Positions 52,651-60,900 of a stretch of DNA of 64,000 bases are shown here, one piece after another. The notes under the pieces are model-generated. The model was not told the origin of the DNA and made no database searches. It was given only the letters and a program-made list of their open reading frames with translations. Every line of letters starts with the position of its first letter. Within the stretch, counting starts at the first letter, position 1. Where the stretch lies: assembly GCF_020172685.1 (NCBI RefSeq), contig NZ_CP083986.1, positions 1,081,760 to 1,145,759 of the forward strand, written 5' to 3'. The stretch comes from [Mycobacterium] nativiensis. GTDB lineage: Bacteria; Actinomycetota; Actinomycetes; Mycobacteriales; Mycobacteriaceae. The translations under genes were made by a program, and so were the position numbers.

Positions 52651-54101
52651 TGCAGTTGTTCCGCCGACGGCAGGGCGCTTCGGATCAGAATCCGTCCCTG
52701 TCGTTGCGCTGGCGGGTGATGCTGCTGGCGATGTCGATGGTGGCACTGGTAGTTGTGCTGATGGCGGTCGCTGTCTATGCGGTGATCTCTGCGGCGCTCT
52801 ACAACGACATCGACAATCAGCTGCAGAGCCGTACCGAGATGCTGATCGCCAGCGGATCGCTGGCGGCCGATCCCCGCAAGGCGATCGAGGGCACCGCCTA
52901 CTCCGACGTCAACGCCATGCTGGTCAACCCCGGCCGGTCCATCTACACCGCCAATCAGCCGGGACAGCGGTTACCGGTGGGGCCGCAGGAGAAGGCCGTC
53001 ATCCGCGGGGAACTGTTCCTATCGCGCCGCACCGCGGCCGGCCAGCGGGTCCTGGCGGTGCATCTGCCCAACGGCAGCACACTGTTGATCTCCAAGAGCC
53101 TGGAACCCACCCGGGCGGTGACTATGAAGCTGCGCTGGGTGCTGCTGGTCGTCGGCGGGGTGGGCGTTGTGGTGGCCGCGGTGGCCGGCGGGATGGTCAC
53201 CCGGACGGGCCTGCGACCGGTGGGCCGGCTCACCGAGGCCGCTGAACGGGTGGCGCGCACCGATGATCTGCGGCCGATCCCGGTCTACGGCAGCGACGAA
53301 CTGGCGCGGCTCACCGAGGCGTTCAACGCGATGTTGCGGGCATTGGCCGAATCCCGGGAACGGCAGGCCCGACTGGTCGCCGACGCGGGCCACGAGCTGA
53401 AGACCCCGCTGACGTCGCTGCGCACCAACGTCGAACTGCTGATGGCATCCGCGGCGCCGGGCGCCCCGCAGATTCCCGAGGATGAGATGGCCGAATTGCG
53501 TGCTGACGCGATCGGCCAGATCGAGGAATTGTCCACGCTGGTAGGCGATTTGGTGGACCTCACTCGCGATGACCAGCGCGAGGCGGCATTCGAACAGGTC
53601 GACATCACCGAAGTCGTCGACCGCAGCATGGAGCGGGTCAGGCGGCGCCGCAACGATATTGAGTTCGATATCCAGGTGATTCCCTGGTACGTGCACGGCG
53701 ACGCCGCGGGTCTGTCGCGTGCGGTGCTGAACATGCTCGACAACGCCGCCAAGTGGAGCCCGTCGGGCGGGGTCGTGGGGCTGCGGATGAAGCAGATCGA
53801 CCCGACGCACGTCGAGGTGCTGGTGTCTGACCAGGGGCCGGGAATCCCGGCGGACCAACGGGAATTGGTGTTCGAGCGCTTCTACCGCTCCGACCAGGCC
53901 CGGGCGATGCCGGGATCCGGTCTGGGGCTGGCGATCGTCAAACAGGTGGTGCTCAAGCACGGCGGCGCGATCACCGTCGAAGAAACCGTCCCCGGAGGCC
54001 AGCCGCCCGGGACGACGATCCGGATGGTGCTGCCCGGCGCACCCACGTCTGACGGCTCGCTGGCGGCCGCAGCGATCACAGGCGGTTCTCAGTCCGCGTA
54101 G
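52650..54101 (+). CDS. mprB: Sensor histidine kinase MprB
   Basis: A 483-residue kinase. A 20-residue cytoplasmic start is followed by TM1 (MLLAMSMVALVVVLMAVAVYAVISAAL, about 26-50) and an extracytoplasmic sensor of about 115 residues. TM2 (about 163-182), HAMP and DHp with H248 in ADAGHELKTPLTSLRTN come next. The ATPase domain has NMLDNAAKWSP, SDQGPGIP and GSGLGLAIVKQVV. In M. tuberculosis the sensor loop binds DnaK and exported misfolded proteins. pepD follows after 57 bp. Confidence 0.95.
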   Translation: MQLFRRRQGASDQNPSLSLRWRVMLLAMSMVALVVVLMAVAVYAVISAALYNDIDNQLQSRTEMLIASGSLAADPRKAIEGTAYSDVNAMLVNPGRSIYTANQPGQRLPVGPQEKAVIRGELFLSRRTAAGQRVLAVHLPNGSTLLISKSLEPTRAVTMKLRWVLLVVGGVGVVVAAVAGGMVTRTGLRPVGRLTEAAERVARTDDLRPIPVYGSDELARLTEAFNAMLRALAESRERQARLVADAGHELKTPLTSLRTNVELLMASAAPGAPQIPEDEMAELRADAIGQIEELSTLVGDLVDLTRDDQREAAFEQVDITEVVDRSMERVRRRRNDIEFDIQVIPWYVHGDAAGLSRAVLNMLDNAAKWSPSGGVVGLRMKQIDPTHVEVLVSDQGPGIPADQRELVFERFYRSDQARAMPGSGLGLAIVKQVVLKHGGAITVEETVPGGQPPGTTIRMVLPGAPTSDGSLAAAAITGGSQSA

Positions 54102-54158
54102 GCATGGTGGGTGAGGCGACTTCGCCGCAGCCGCGTGTATCTAGGAGTAGTCAACGAG

Positions 54159-55541
54159 ATGATGAACCACCCGGGGTACTCCCCGCCGCCTCAGCAGCCG
54201 GAACGGTCGAACCCGACCGGTGCATCGGCGGCGGATCAGCGCGGACCGGCCGGTTACCCGGGCGGTCGCGTGCCGGGCCCGTACTCGCAGCCCTACGACT
54301 GGCGTTACGGCCAACAGCCCGCGCAGCCCGCGTACCGCGCGCCCTACAACGCCGCGTACGGCCAGCCTGGGATGCCCGTCGGCCCGGCGGGGCCCCAGAA
54401 GCGCCCCCGCTCGGGGGTGCTGGTGTTGGGCGCGGTCGCCATTGCGGCGATGTCGGGCGTGATGGGCGGCGTGGTGGGCTCAGCACTGCACTCCGACCAC
54501 AAGTCGGTGGCCGCTGGAGGCCACACGCCGAGCATTCAGGCCCCGGGTGTGCCGGCCGCGGTGAACCTGCCGGACGGTTCGGTGGAGAAGGTCGCGGCCA
54601 AGGTAGTGCCCAGTGTCGTCATGCTGGAGACCGATCTGGGACGCCAGTCCGAGGAGGGCTCCGGCATCATCCTGTCGGCTGACGGGATGATCCTGACCAA
54701 CAACCATGTGGTGGCGGCCGCTGCCGCCAAGCCCGACCCGGCCGGCAAGCCCGATGGGGGCGCCAAGGCGCCGCCGAAGACCACCGTGACGTTCTACGAC
54801 GGCCGCACCGCGTCATTCACCGTGGTGGGCACGGACCCGGCCAGTGACATCGCCGTGGTGCGCGTCCAGGGTGTCTCCGATCTGACCCCGATCACTCTTG
54901 GCTCGTCGGCCGACCTGCGGGTGGGCCAGCACGTGGTGGCGGTCGGGTCGCCGCTGGGCCTGGAGGGCACGGTGACGACCGGGATCGTCAGCGCCCTGAA
55001 CCGGCCCGTGTCCACCAGCGGTGAGGCGGGCAACCAGAACACCGTGCTGGACGCGATCCAGACCGATGCCGCCATCAACCCGGGAAACTCGGGTGGGGCG
55101 CTGGTCAACATGAACGGCGACCTGGTCGGGATCAACTCGGCGATCGCCACGATGGGCGGGGACTCCGCCGAAGCGCAGAGCGGCTCGATCGGCCTCGGCT
55201 TCGCGATCCCGGTGGATCAGGCGAAGCGGATCGCCGACGAACTCATCAACTCGCCGGATCACACGGCGTCGCATGCCTCACTGGGGGTGCGGGTCACCAG
55301 CGAGCGCAGCCTGCACGGCGCCAAGGTGGTCGAGGTGGTGCCCGGCGAGGCGGCCGCGAAGGCGGGTCTGCCCGAGGGCGCGACGGTGACTGCGTTCGAC
55401 AAGCGCCCGATCGGCAGCGCCGACGCGCTGGTGGCCGCCGTGCGCTCCAAGGCCCCCGGCGACCAGGTGACGCTGACCTACTTGGACGCGTCCGGAGCAA
55501 CCAAGACCGCGCAGGTCACCCTCGGTAAAGCTGCGCAGTGA
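54159..55541 (+). CDS. pepD: HtrA-like serine protease PepD
   Basis: About 460 residues from ATG 54159 (ATG 54162 adjacent). A disordered Pro/Tyr-rich cytoplasmic N-terminus precedes one signal anchor (VLVLGAVAIAAMSGVMGGVVGSAL, about 86-109). The trypsin-like protease has the triad H183 (TNNHV), D230 (SDIAVV) and S311 (NPGNSGGA), and the C-terminal PDZ domain starts near 373. It degrades or refolds damaged exported proteins and feeds back on MprAB/SigE. AGGAG at 54142-54146 is 13 bases from the first ATG, rather far, so an earlier GTG cannot be excluded. Confidence 0.92.
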   Translation: MMNHPGYSPPPQQPERSNPTGASAADQRGPAGYPGGRVPGPYSQPYDWRYGQQPAQPAYRAPYNAAYGQPGMPVGPAGPQKRPRSGVLVLGAVAIAAMSGVMGGVVGSALHSDHKSVAAGGHTPSIQAPGVPAAVNLPDGSVEKVAAKVVPSVVMLETDLGRQSEEGSGIILSADGMILTNNHVVAAAAAKPDPAGKPDGGAKAPPKTTVTFYDGRTASFTVVGTDPASDIAVVRVQGVSDLTPITLGSSADLRVGQHVVAVGSPLGLEGTVTTGIVSALNRPVSTSGEAGNQNTVLDAIQTDAAINPGNSGGALVNMNGDLVGINSAIATMGGDSAEAQSGSIGLGFAIPVDQAKRIADELINSPDHTASHASLGVRVTSERSLHGAKVVEVVPGEAAAKAGLPEGATVTAFDKRPIGSADALVAAVRSKAPGDQVTLTYLDASGATKTAQVTLGKAAQ

Positions 55542-55568
55542 CGGGACTGGTGGGGCCGCCCGGTTGAT

Positions 55569-55615
55569 GCGGCGGTCCCGGTTTCGTCTCTCCTTCGTCG
55601 AGCCTCGCTGAATCA
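55569..55615 (+). repeat. Dispersed 47-bp repeat, copy B (pepD-moaB2 gap)
   Basis: Begins GCGGCGGTCCCGGTTTCG and ends CGTCGAGCCTCGCTGAATCA. It matches copy A (reverse strand inside uvrD1) at about 40 of 47 positions and copy C less closely. It occupies about half of the 103-bp gap between pepD and moaB2. Confidence 0.75.
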
Positions 55616-55644
55616 GTGGGGTTCGGCGATATACGGTTGCAACC

Positions 55645-56139
55645 ATGGAACAGTCCCCAGAACTCGCCGGCCGCGCACTCGTCGTCGTGGTCGACGACCG
55701 CACGGCGCATGGCGATGAGGACCACAGCGGTCCGTTGGTCACTGAACTGCTGGCCGAAGGCGGATTCATGGTCGACGGCGTGGTGGCCGTCTCCGCCGAC
55801 GAGGTGGAGATCCGCAACGCGCTGAACACGGCGGTGATCGGCGGTGTCGACCTGGTCGTGTCGGTCGGCAGCACCGGGGTCACCCCGCGAGACGTCGCGC
55901 CGGAAGCCACCCTCGACATTCTGGATCGTGAGCTGCTCGGCATCGCCGAGGCGCTGCGGGCATCCGGTCTGGCCGCCGGGATCGCCGACGCCGCACTGTC
56001 CCGCGGGCTGGCCGGGGTCTCGGGCAGCACCCTGGTGGTCAACCTGGCCGGTTCCCGGGCTGCGGTGCGCGACGGGATGGCGACGTTGAACCCGCTGGCG
56101 GCCGCGATCATCGGCCAACTGTCCAGCTTGGAGATCTGA
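55645..56139 (+). CDS. moaB2: MoaB/Mog-type molybdopterin protein MoaB2
   Basis: A 164-residue protein with the MoCF-biosynthesis fold. ALVVVVDDRTAHGDEDHSGPLVTELLAEGG is the N-terminal signature, where DRTAHGDEDHSG takes the place of S(D/T)..G..D.SG. VDLVVSVGSTGVTPRDVAPEAT is the TGGTG(I/V)xxRDVT loop in slightly altered form (VGSTGVTPRDV). Family members adenylylate molybdopterin. It matches the Rv0984 position directly after pepD. A 38-codon ORF follows after 4 bases. Confidence 0.88.
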   Translation: MEQSPELAGRALVVVVDDRTAHGDEDHSGPLVTELLAEGGFMVDGVVAVSADEVEIRNALNTAVIGGVDLVVSVGSTGVTPRDVAPEATLDILDRELLGIAEALRASGLAAGIADAALSRGLAGVSGSTLVVNLAGSRAAVRDGMATLNPLAAAIIGQLSSLEI

Positions 56140-56143
56140 GACC

Positions 56144-56260
56144 GTGCCCGGCCTCGGCGAGCACCAGGAGTCGTCCGACGAGCGCGACACGGATGACGTC
56201 CGCGAAGCCGAGGAGCGCGAGCAGTGGCTGCGGGACAACGTCCCGCCGCATCACGGTTGA
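56144..56260 (+). CDS. 38-residue acidic small protein after moaB2
   Basis: GTG 56144 opens a 38-codon frame 4 bases after the moaB2 stop. The peptide is very charged (MPGLGEHQESSDERDTDD then VREAEEREQWLRDNVPPHHG). It has one predicted amphipathic helix around REAEEREQWLRDN and a Pro-Pro-His-His end. No domain is recognised. I recall similar small ORFs ending WLRDNVPPHHG in mycobacterial annotations, but cannot confirm that. Close spacing suggests co-translation with moaB2; GATCTGAGACC offers only a weak ribosome site. Confidence 0.55.
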   Translation: MPGLGEHQESSDERDTDDVREAEEREQWLRDNVPPHHG

Positions 56261-56364
56261 GATTCGACTTCACCCAATCACCCCCGCAGACGCGCACGCG
56301 GCCATTACGGTTCGCCTGGGCGGTGCAGGACCGCCGCAGTCGTTCCAAGCGGAGGGGTGCACGG

Positions 56365-56793
56365 GTGTTAAAGGGCTTCAAGAATTTTCTGATGCGTGAT
56401 GACGTCATCACTGTTGCCATCGGTTTGGTGGTGGCGCTGGCGTTCTCCAACCTGGTCAAGGCGTTCACCGACAGCGTGATCAACCCGCTGGTCTCGGCCG
56501 CGCAGCCGGACACCGCCGGGCTGGGCCTGGGCTACCAGTTGGGAGCGGAGGGCAACGAGGCGACGTTCATTGACTTCGGCGCGTTCATCTCGGCGATCAT
56601 CTACTTCATCGTGTTCATGGGCACCGTCTACTTCTGCATCGTGGTGCCCTACAAGCACATCCAGAAGCGCCGCGGGAAGACTGTGTTCGGCGACCCGGCA
56701 CCGACGAAGACCTGCCCGGAGTGCAAGTCCGAGATCGACCCCGAAGCGACCAAGTGCAAGTTCTGCGCCAGCGTGCAGCCCGCTGCCGCTTAG
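56365..56793 (+). CDS. mscL: Large-conductance mechanosensitive channel MscL with zinc-ribbon tail
   Basis: A 142-residue channel from GTG 56365, placed by GGAGGGG 9 bases upstream and the conserved LKGFKNFLMR N-terminus. TM1 (ITVAIGLVVALAFSNLVKAFTDSVINPLV) and TM2 (ISAIIYFIVFMGTVYFCIVVPYKHIQKRR) fit MscL. The cytoplasmic tail after PYKHIQKRRG is not the usual helical bundle. Instead it contains TCPECKSEIDPEATKCKFCASVQ, a two-CxxC zinc ribbon. It opens on membrane tension during osmotic downshock. Convergent with the SAF gene (4 bp gap). Confidence 0.88.
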   Translation: MLKGFKNFLMRDDVITVAIGLVVALAFSNLVKAFTDSVINPLVSAAQPDTAGLGLGYQLGAEGNEATFIDFGAFISAIIYFIVFMGTVYFCIVVPYKHIQKRRGKTVFGDPAPTKTCPECKSEIDPEATKCKFCASVQPAAA

Positions 56794-56797
56794 CGGT

Positions 56798-57448
56798 TCA
56801 GTGCAGGGTGAGCGTCACCGCCTGAGTCAGCGTGGCGCCGGCCACCGCCACTGCGGCGGCGGCCGGCAACGCCACCAGCACCACCCGATCGTCGTGGTTC
56901 TGCTTGTCGGACACCAACACCACGATCCCGCCGGCGGCCACCACCCTGGGGGCGGCCGGCGGGTCAGCGGTGTCCTCGGGGGCCGTCGTGACCACGTCGA
57001 CGACGTCGCCGGGGTGCACCAGGTCGGTCAAGGCGGCGTCGGCCGGGTGTATACCCACGATGCGGGCGTCCGGTCCGGCAGCTGCTTCGGCGAGCCGGCG
57101 GCCCAGCAGACGGACATCGGTGAGTACCTCGCCACGGCGGGCCGGCCCGGCCAGCGTGCTGTGCAGCACCATTGCCACATCGGTGGCGACGCCCTCGGGA
57201 AGTGTCGGGGCTGAACGGTTTTCGAGCGAAACGTCGCCGTCGGTCAGTGCCGTGCCGGGGGCGAGGTCACGGCTGGCCACCACGACATCGATACGGTCGC
57301 CCTGCGGGTCGGATCGAATTGCGGCGACGCCGGCCAGCACGACCAGGGCGCCGGCGGTCACCCGCCGCGCGAGCACGGTGCGGGTCCAGTCCGGGCGCAG
57401 CGCCACCGAAATCCGGGTGATCAGAGTCGGGTTGAGCGATTCGCCCAT
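56798..57448 (-). CDS. SAF-domain membrane protein (Rv0990c-like)
   Basis: A 216-residue protein. A 30-residue basic start precedes one membrane helix (VTAGALVVLAGVAAI, about 30-45), then a SAF domain (DVVVASRDLAPGTALTDGDVSLEN, about 54-77). Later come VHPGDVVDVVTTAP and a C-terminal hydrophobic Ala/Val segment. Related proteins are CpaB/RcpC-like pilus-assembly or flagellar-P-ring-like factors, but no pilus genes are here. It is 66 bp downstream of the Ruc/FmdB-like gene and shares its strand, so it may be co-induced on heat shock through the CIRCE element. Confidence 0.75.
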   Translation of the reverse strand: MGESLNPTLITRISVALRPDWTRTVLARRVTAGALVVLAGVAAIRSDPQGDRIDVVVASRDLAPGTALTDGDVSLENRSAPTLPEGVATDVAMVLHSTLAGPARRGEVLTDVRLLGRRLAEAAAGPDARIVGIHPADAALTDLVHPGDVVDVVTTAPEDTADPPAAPRVVAAGGIVVLVSDKQNHDDRVVLVALPAAAAVAVAGATLTQAVTLTLH

Positions 57449-57514
57449 GGCGTCACGCTAAGCGGCCCGCCCGCCGGGGATCGTCCGCGCGGATGGGCGC
57501 CTGTGGATAACGGG

Positions 57515-57865
57515 CTAGCTTGCGGTGGCAGCCGGTGTCGCCGAAGCGGTGCTGGCGGTGGACTTGTCGGCTGACTTGGTGCCGCTGTCGCTCGAGGATT
57601 TCTCGGTCGAACCGGAGCTGCCGCCGGAATCGCCGGAGCTGGTGGTGCTCTTGGCGGCGCTGCTGCCGTTGGAGGACGACTTGCCCGATTCCCGACTGTC
57701 GGTGCGGTAGAAACCGCTGCCCTTGAAGACCACGCCGACCTTGCCGAAGATCTTGCGCAGGCGACCGTCGCACTGTTCGCAGTTGGTCAGGGCATCGTCG
57801 GTGAAGGCCTGGACCACGTCGAAGCGGTTGCTGCACTCGGTGCAGGCGTAGCTGTAGGTGGGCAC
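57515..57865 (-). CDS. ruc: FmdB/Ruc-type redox-regulated chaperone (Rv0991c-like)
   Basis: A 116-residue protein from GTG 57865 (PTYSYACTECSNRFD). The N-terminal zinc-ribbon module (about 1-45) has CTEC and CEQC, then FGKVGVVFKGSGFYRTDSR. The last 65 residues are a Ser/Gly/Lys/Thr low-complexity tail. This is the layout of M. tuberculosis Ruc, a chaperone activated by cysteine oxidation and bearing an unstructured C-terminus. A CIRCE element overlaps its upstream region, supporting HrcA-controlled heat induction. ACGGAGGTTCGC precedes the GTG. Confidence 0.87.
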   Translation of the reverse strand: MPTYSYACTECSNRFDVVQAFTDDALTNCEQCDGRLRKIFGKVGVVFKGSGFYRTDSRESGKSSSNGSSAAKSTTSSGDSGGSSGSTEKSSSDSGTKSADKSTASTASATPAATAS

Positions 57866-57894
57866 GCGAACCTCCGTGAATCGAGACAATCGGG

Positions 57895-57921
57895 TTAGCA
57901 CTCTACCGTGCTAAGTGCTAG
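57895..57921. promoter_or_regulatory. CIRCE element (HrcA operator) upstream of ruc
   Basis: TTAGCACTC (57895-57903), 9 bases, then AAGTGCTAG (57913-57921). The CIRCE consensus is TTAGCACTC-N9-GAGTGCTAA: the left half is exact and the right half matches 7 of 9. It lies 30 bp upstream of the ruc start on the minus strand. An overlapping shorter palindrome (TTAGCAC...GTGCTAA) also exists in the left part. Confidence 0.8.
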
Positions 57922-57968
57922 AACCGCTATTTGGCCGTCCAAATTCCGGGCCATCGGTGCTCTCCGGC

Positions 57969-58583
57969 TCACTGCAGCTCCACCGGACCCAGGCCGGGGG
58001 TCAGGGCATGGGTCATCGGCACATCGTGGGGCTCGGCGGGCAGCTCCACGTCGTCGGGGAGCAGTTCGGTGTCACGAACCACCGCGACCAGCGGAACTCC
58101 CGGCCGGTGCAGCGGCAGGGACCGGTCGTAGAAGCCCGCACCGCGGCCCAGTCGCATGCCCCGGCGGTCGACTGCCAGCGCCGGGATGAGGACCAGATCG
58201 GCCTCCGCCACCGCCTCGGCCGGCAACCAGGGCGGCACCGGCTCGAGCAGGCCGAACCGAGCGCTGAACAGGGCGGTCCCCTGCATGGGCTGATAGGCGC
58301 CCCACATCAGCGCCAGCGGTGAGCCGTCGTCGTCGGTGCGCACCACGGGCAGCAGTACCCGGATGCCGCGCTGCACCAGACCGTCGAGCATGGCGGTCGA
58401 ACCCGGCTCACTGCCCACCGGCACGTAGGCGCAGATCGTGCGGGCGTCGCCCACCAGCTGCTCCAGGTGGCCGGCCAGCGCGGAGGCCTCGGCCTCGTGC
58501 ACCTCGGGCGGAACCGCGCGGCGGGCCGCGAGTAGCTGCGCGCGCAACGCGGATTTGGCGGTCGCCACAGCTTTGTCGGTCAC
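57969..58583 (-). CDS. 5-formyltetrahydrofolate cyclo-ligase
   Basis: A 204-residue enzyme converting 5-formyl-THF to 5,10-methenyl-THF with ATP. GTG 58583 was taken as start; GTG 58592 is possible, and the longer open frame overlaps galU. Conserved elements are KSALRAQLLAARRA, ICAYVPVGSEP, VLLPVV, the DLVLIPALAVDRRGMRLGRGAGFYDRSL phosphate/ATP loop and VVAVVRDTELLP. It matches the Rv0992c position, divergent from galU. Its 3' end faces the ruc promoter, leaving 47 bp to the CIRCE element. Confidence 0.92.
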   Translation of the reverse strand: MTDKAVATAKSALRAQLLAARRAVPPEVHEAEASALAGHLEQLVGDARTICAYVPVGSEPGSTAMLDGLVQRGIRVLLPVVRTDDDGSPLALMWGAYQPMQGTALFSARFGLLEPVPPWLPAEAVAEADLVLIPALAVDRRGMRLGRGAGFYDRSLPLHRPGVPLVAVVRDTELLPDDVELPAEPHDVPMTHALTPGLGPVELQ

Positions 58584-58646
58584 GGCGTCCACATTGTCAG
58601 CACCGGCTCGCCCACCGCCAGGGGAGGAGGTGAAGGTGTTTGCGGT

Positions 58647-58652
58647 TATCGT
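58647..58652 (+). promoter_or_regulatory. -10 element of a leaderless galU transcript
   Basis: TATCGT fits TANNNT and ends 7 bases before the galU ATG at 58660, so transcription would start at the start codon. A GGGGAGGAGGTG upstream (58621-58632) is too far to act as a ribosome site. Confidence 0.5.
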
Positions 58653-58659
58653 GTGAACA

Positions 58660-59571
58660 ATGCCCACGCCGAAGGTCTCTATTCCCCGCACCGCCATTGT
58701 GCCGGCGGCGGGTCTGGGCACCCGGTTTCTGCCTGCGACCAAGACGGTGCCCAAGGAACTGCTGCCCGTCGTCGACACCCCCGGGATCGAGCTGGTCGCC
58801 GCAGAGGCGGCCGAGGCCGGCGCCGAACGGCTGGTGATCATCACCTCCGAAGGCAAGGACGGCGTCGTCGCGCACTTCGTCGAAGACCTGGTGCTGGAAG
58901 GCACGCTGGAGGCCCGCGGCAAGAAGGCGATGCTGGCGAAGGTGCGCCGCGCCCCGGAGCTGATCAAGGTCGAGTCGGTGGTCCAGGCCGAGCCGCTCGG
59001 GCTGGGACATGCCATCAGCTGCGTCGAACCGGTGCTGTCCGACGATGAAGATGCCGTTGCGGTCCTTCTCCCCGACGACCTGGTGCTGCCCACCGGGGTA
59101 CTTGAAACCATGTCGAAGGTGCGGGCCCGCCGGGGCGGCACCGTGCTGTGCGCCATCGAGGTCACCCCGGAAGAGGTCAGCGCCTACGGCGTGTTCGACG
59201 TCGAGTCGGTGCCGGACGCCGAGAACCCGGACGTGCTGCGGGTCAAGGGCATGGTGGAGAAGCCCAGGGCGCAGGACGCTCCGTCGATGTTCGCCGCGGC
59301 GGGCCGCTACGTGCTGGACCGGGCAGTGTTCGACGCGCTGCGGCGCATCGACCGCGGCGCCGGCGGCGAGGTACAGCTCACCGACGCCATCGCGCTGATG
59401 ATCGCCGAGGGCCACCCGGTGCATGTCGTCGTCCACCGCGGCTCGCGACACGACCTGGGAAATCCGGGCGGCTACCTCAAGGCTGCGGTTGACTTTGCTT
59501 TGGATCGTGATGACTACGGTCCGGACCTGCGCCGGTGGTTGGTGGCGCGGTTGGGCTTGGCGGAGAACTGA
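58660..59571 (+). CDS. galU: UTP-glucose-1-phosphate uridylyltransferase
   Basis: A 303-residue nucleotidyltransferase making UDP-glucose for polysaccharide and envelope sugars. The Rossmann-like N-terminus has VPAAGLGTRFLPATKTVPKELLPVVDTPGIELV (nucleotide loop and metal site). LLPDDLVL, the VEKP segment, GRYVLDRAVFDAL and EVQLTDAIAL are the following signatures. Length is normal. It is transcribed divergently from the cyclo-ligase and probably leaderless; moeA-like follows after 50 bp in the same direction. Confidence 0.96.
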   Translation: MPTPKVSIPRTAIVPAAGLGTRFLPATKTVPKELLPVVDTPGIELVAAEAAEAGAERLVIITSEGKDGVVAHFVEDLVLEGTLEARGKKAMLAKVRRAPELIKVESVVQAEPLGLGHAISCVEPVLSDDEDAVAVLLPDDLVLPTGVLETMSKVRARRGGTVLCAIEVTPEEVSAYGVFDVESVPDAENPDVLRVKGMVEKPRAQDAPSMFAAAGRYVLDRAVFDALRRIDRGAGGEVQLTDAIALMIAEGHPVHVVVHRGSRHDLGNPGGYLKAAVDFALDRDDYGPDLRRWLVARLGLAEN

Positions 59572-59621
59572 TCTGACGTCAGCCCTTATCGGACCGAAGC
59601 TTCAACGGAGAAAGGCGCGTC

Positions 59622-60890
59622 GTGCGTTCGGTTGAGGAGCAGCAGGCTCGGGTGGCGGCTGCCGCGGTGGCGCCCCGCCCGGTTCGGGTGGCGATCGCCG
59701 AGGCGCAGGGCCTGATGTGCGCCGAAGAGGTGGTCGCCGAACGGCCCATGCCCGCCTTCGACCAGGCCGCCATCGACGGTTACGCGGTGCGCAGTGTCGA
59801 CGTGTACGGCGCCGAGGCGATCGGCGACAGCTCCGACGGCTCCGAGCGAGAGTCGGCCACAGTCACCCTGCCGGTGCTGGGCACCATCGAGGCCGGGGCG
59901 CGTACGCCCACCCGATTGCAGCCCAAGCTGGCCACCCGCATTCAGACCGGGGCGCCGATGCCCACGCTGGCCGATTCGGTGCTGCCGCTGCGCTGGACCG
60001 ACGGCGGCAACACCCGGGTCCGGGTGTTGCGGGGGGTGCGACCGGGCGACTACGTGCGCCGGGTAGGCGACGACGTGCAGCCCGGTGATGTCGCGGTGCG
60101 CGCCGGCACGGTGGTCGGCGCCGCGCAGGTGGGCCTGTTGGCCGCCGTCGGCCGCGATCGCGTCCTGGTGCACCCACGGCCCCGGCTGTCGGTGATGGCG
60201 GTGGGCGGCGAACTCGTTGACGTCAACCGCACCCCCGGCAACGGGCAGGTCTACGACGTCGACTCCTACGCGCTGGCCGCGGCCGGGCGCGATGCGGGTG
60301 CCGAGGTGAACCGGGTCGGCATCGTCAGCAGCGAACCCAAGAAGCTGCGCGAGGTGGTCGAGGGCCAGATCAACCGCGCCGAGGTGGTGGTGATCGCCGG
60401 TGGGGTCGGCGGGGCCGCGGCCGACGAGGTGCGTGCGGTGTTGTCGGATCTGGGCGAGATGGAGGTCGCCCGGATCGCGATGCACCCCGGATCGGTGCAG
60501 GGTTTCGGGCAGCTCGGCCCCGAAGGGGTTCCGACGTTCCTGCTGCCCTCGAACCCGGTGAGCGCGCTGGTGGTGTTCGAGGTGATGATCCGTCCGCTGA
60601 TCCGGATGTCGCTGGGCAAACGCGAGCCGATGCGCCGGATCGTGCGGGCCCGCACCCTGGGGCCGATCAGTTCGATGCCCGGGCGCAAGGGCTACCTGCG
60701 CGGTCAGCTGATGCGCGACGAGGAGACCGGGGAGTACCTGGTGCAGGTGTTGGGGGCGACCGCGAGCACCTCGTCGCACCTGCTGGCCACGCTGGCCGAC
60801 GCGAACTGCCTGGTGGTGGTTCCCGAGGAGACCGAGCAGATTTCCACCGGCGAGTTGGTGGACGTCGCGTTCTTGGCTCAGCGCGGCTGA
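59622..60890 (+). CDS. moeA1: MoeA/gephyrin-like protein, probably Glp type (Rv0994)
   Basis: A 422-residue MoeA-fold protein: domain II/I at 1-170, the MoCF domain about 175-325, and C-terminal domain IV. The N-terminus has MPAFDQAAIDGYAV. Catalytic motifs of molybdenum insertases are altered: STGDEL-like is MAVGGELVD, TGGVSVGxxD-like is AGGVGGAAADE, the MKPGKP region is MHPGSVQGFG, and PGNPVSA is PSNPVSA. These changes argue against standard Mo insertion. They favour the actinobacterial Glp, a gephyrin-like FtsZ partner that works with membrane receptor GlpR, whose candidate gene lies two genes downstream. GTG 59622 follows GGAGAAAGG. Confidence 0.85.
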   Translation: MRSVEEQQARVAAAAVAPRPVRVAIAEAQGLMCAEEVVAERPMPAFDQAAIDGYAVRSVDVYGAEAIGDSSDGSERESATVTLPVLGTIEAGARTPTRLQPKLATRIQTGAPMPTLADSVLPLRWTDGGNTRVRVLRGVRPGDYVRRVGDDVQPGDVAVRAGTVVGAAQVGLLAAVGRDRVLVHPRPRLSVMAVGGELVDVNRTPGNGQVYDVDSYALAAAGRDAGAEVNRVGIVSSEPKKLREVVEGQINRAEVVVIAGGVGGAAADEVRAVLSDLGEMEVARIAMHPGSVQGFGQLGPEGVPTFLLPSNPVSALVVFEVMIRPLIRMSLGKREPMRRIVRARTLGPISSMPGRKGYLRGQLMRDEETGEYLVQVLGATASTSSHLLATLADANCLVVVPEETEQISTGELVDVAFLAQRG

Positions 60891-60900
60891 GTTCGGGCGC

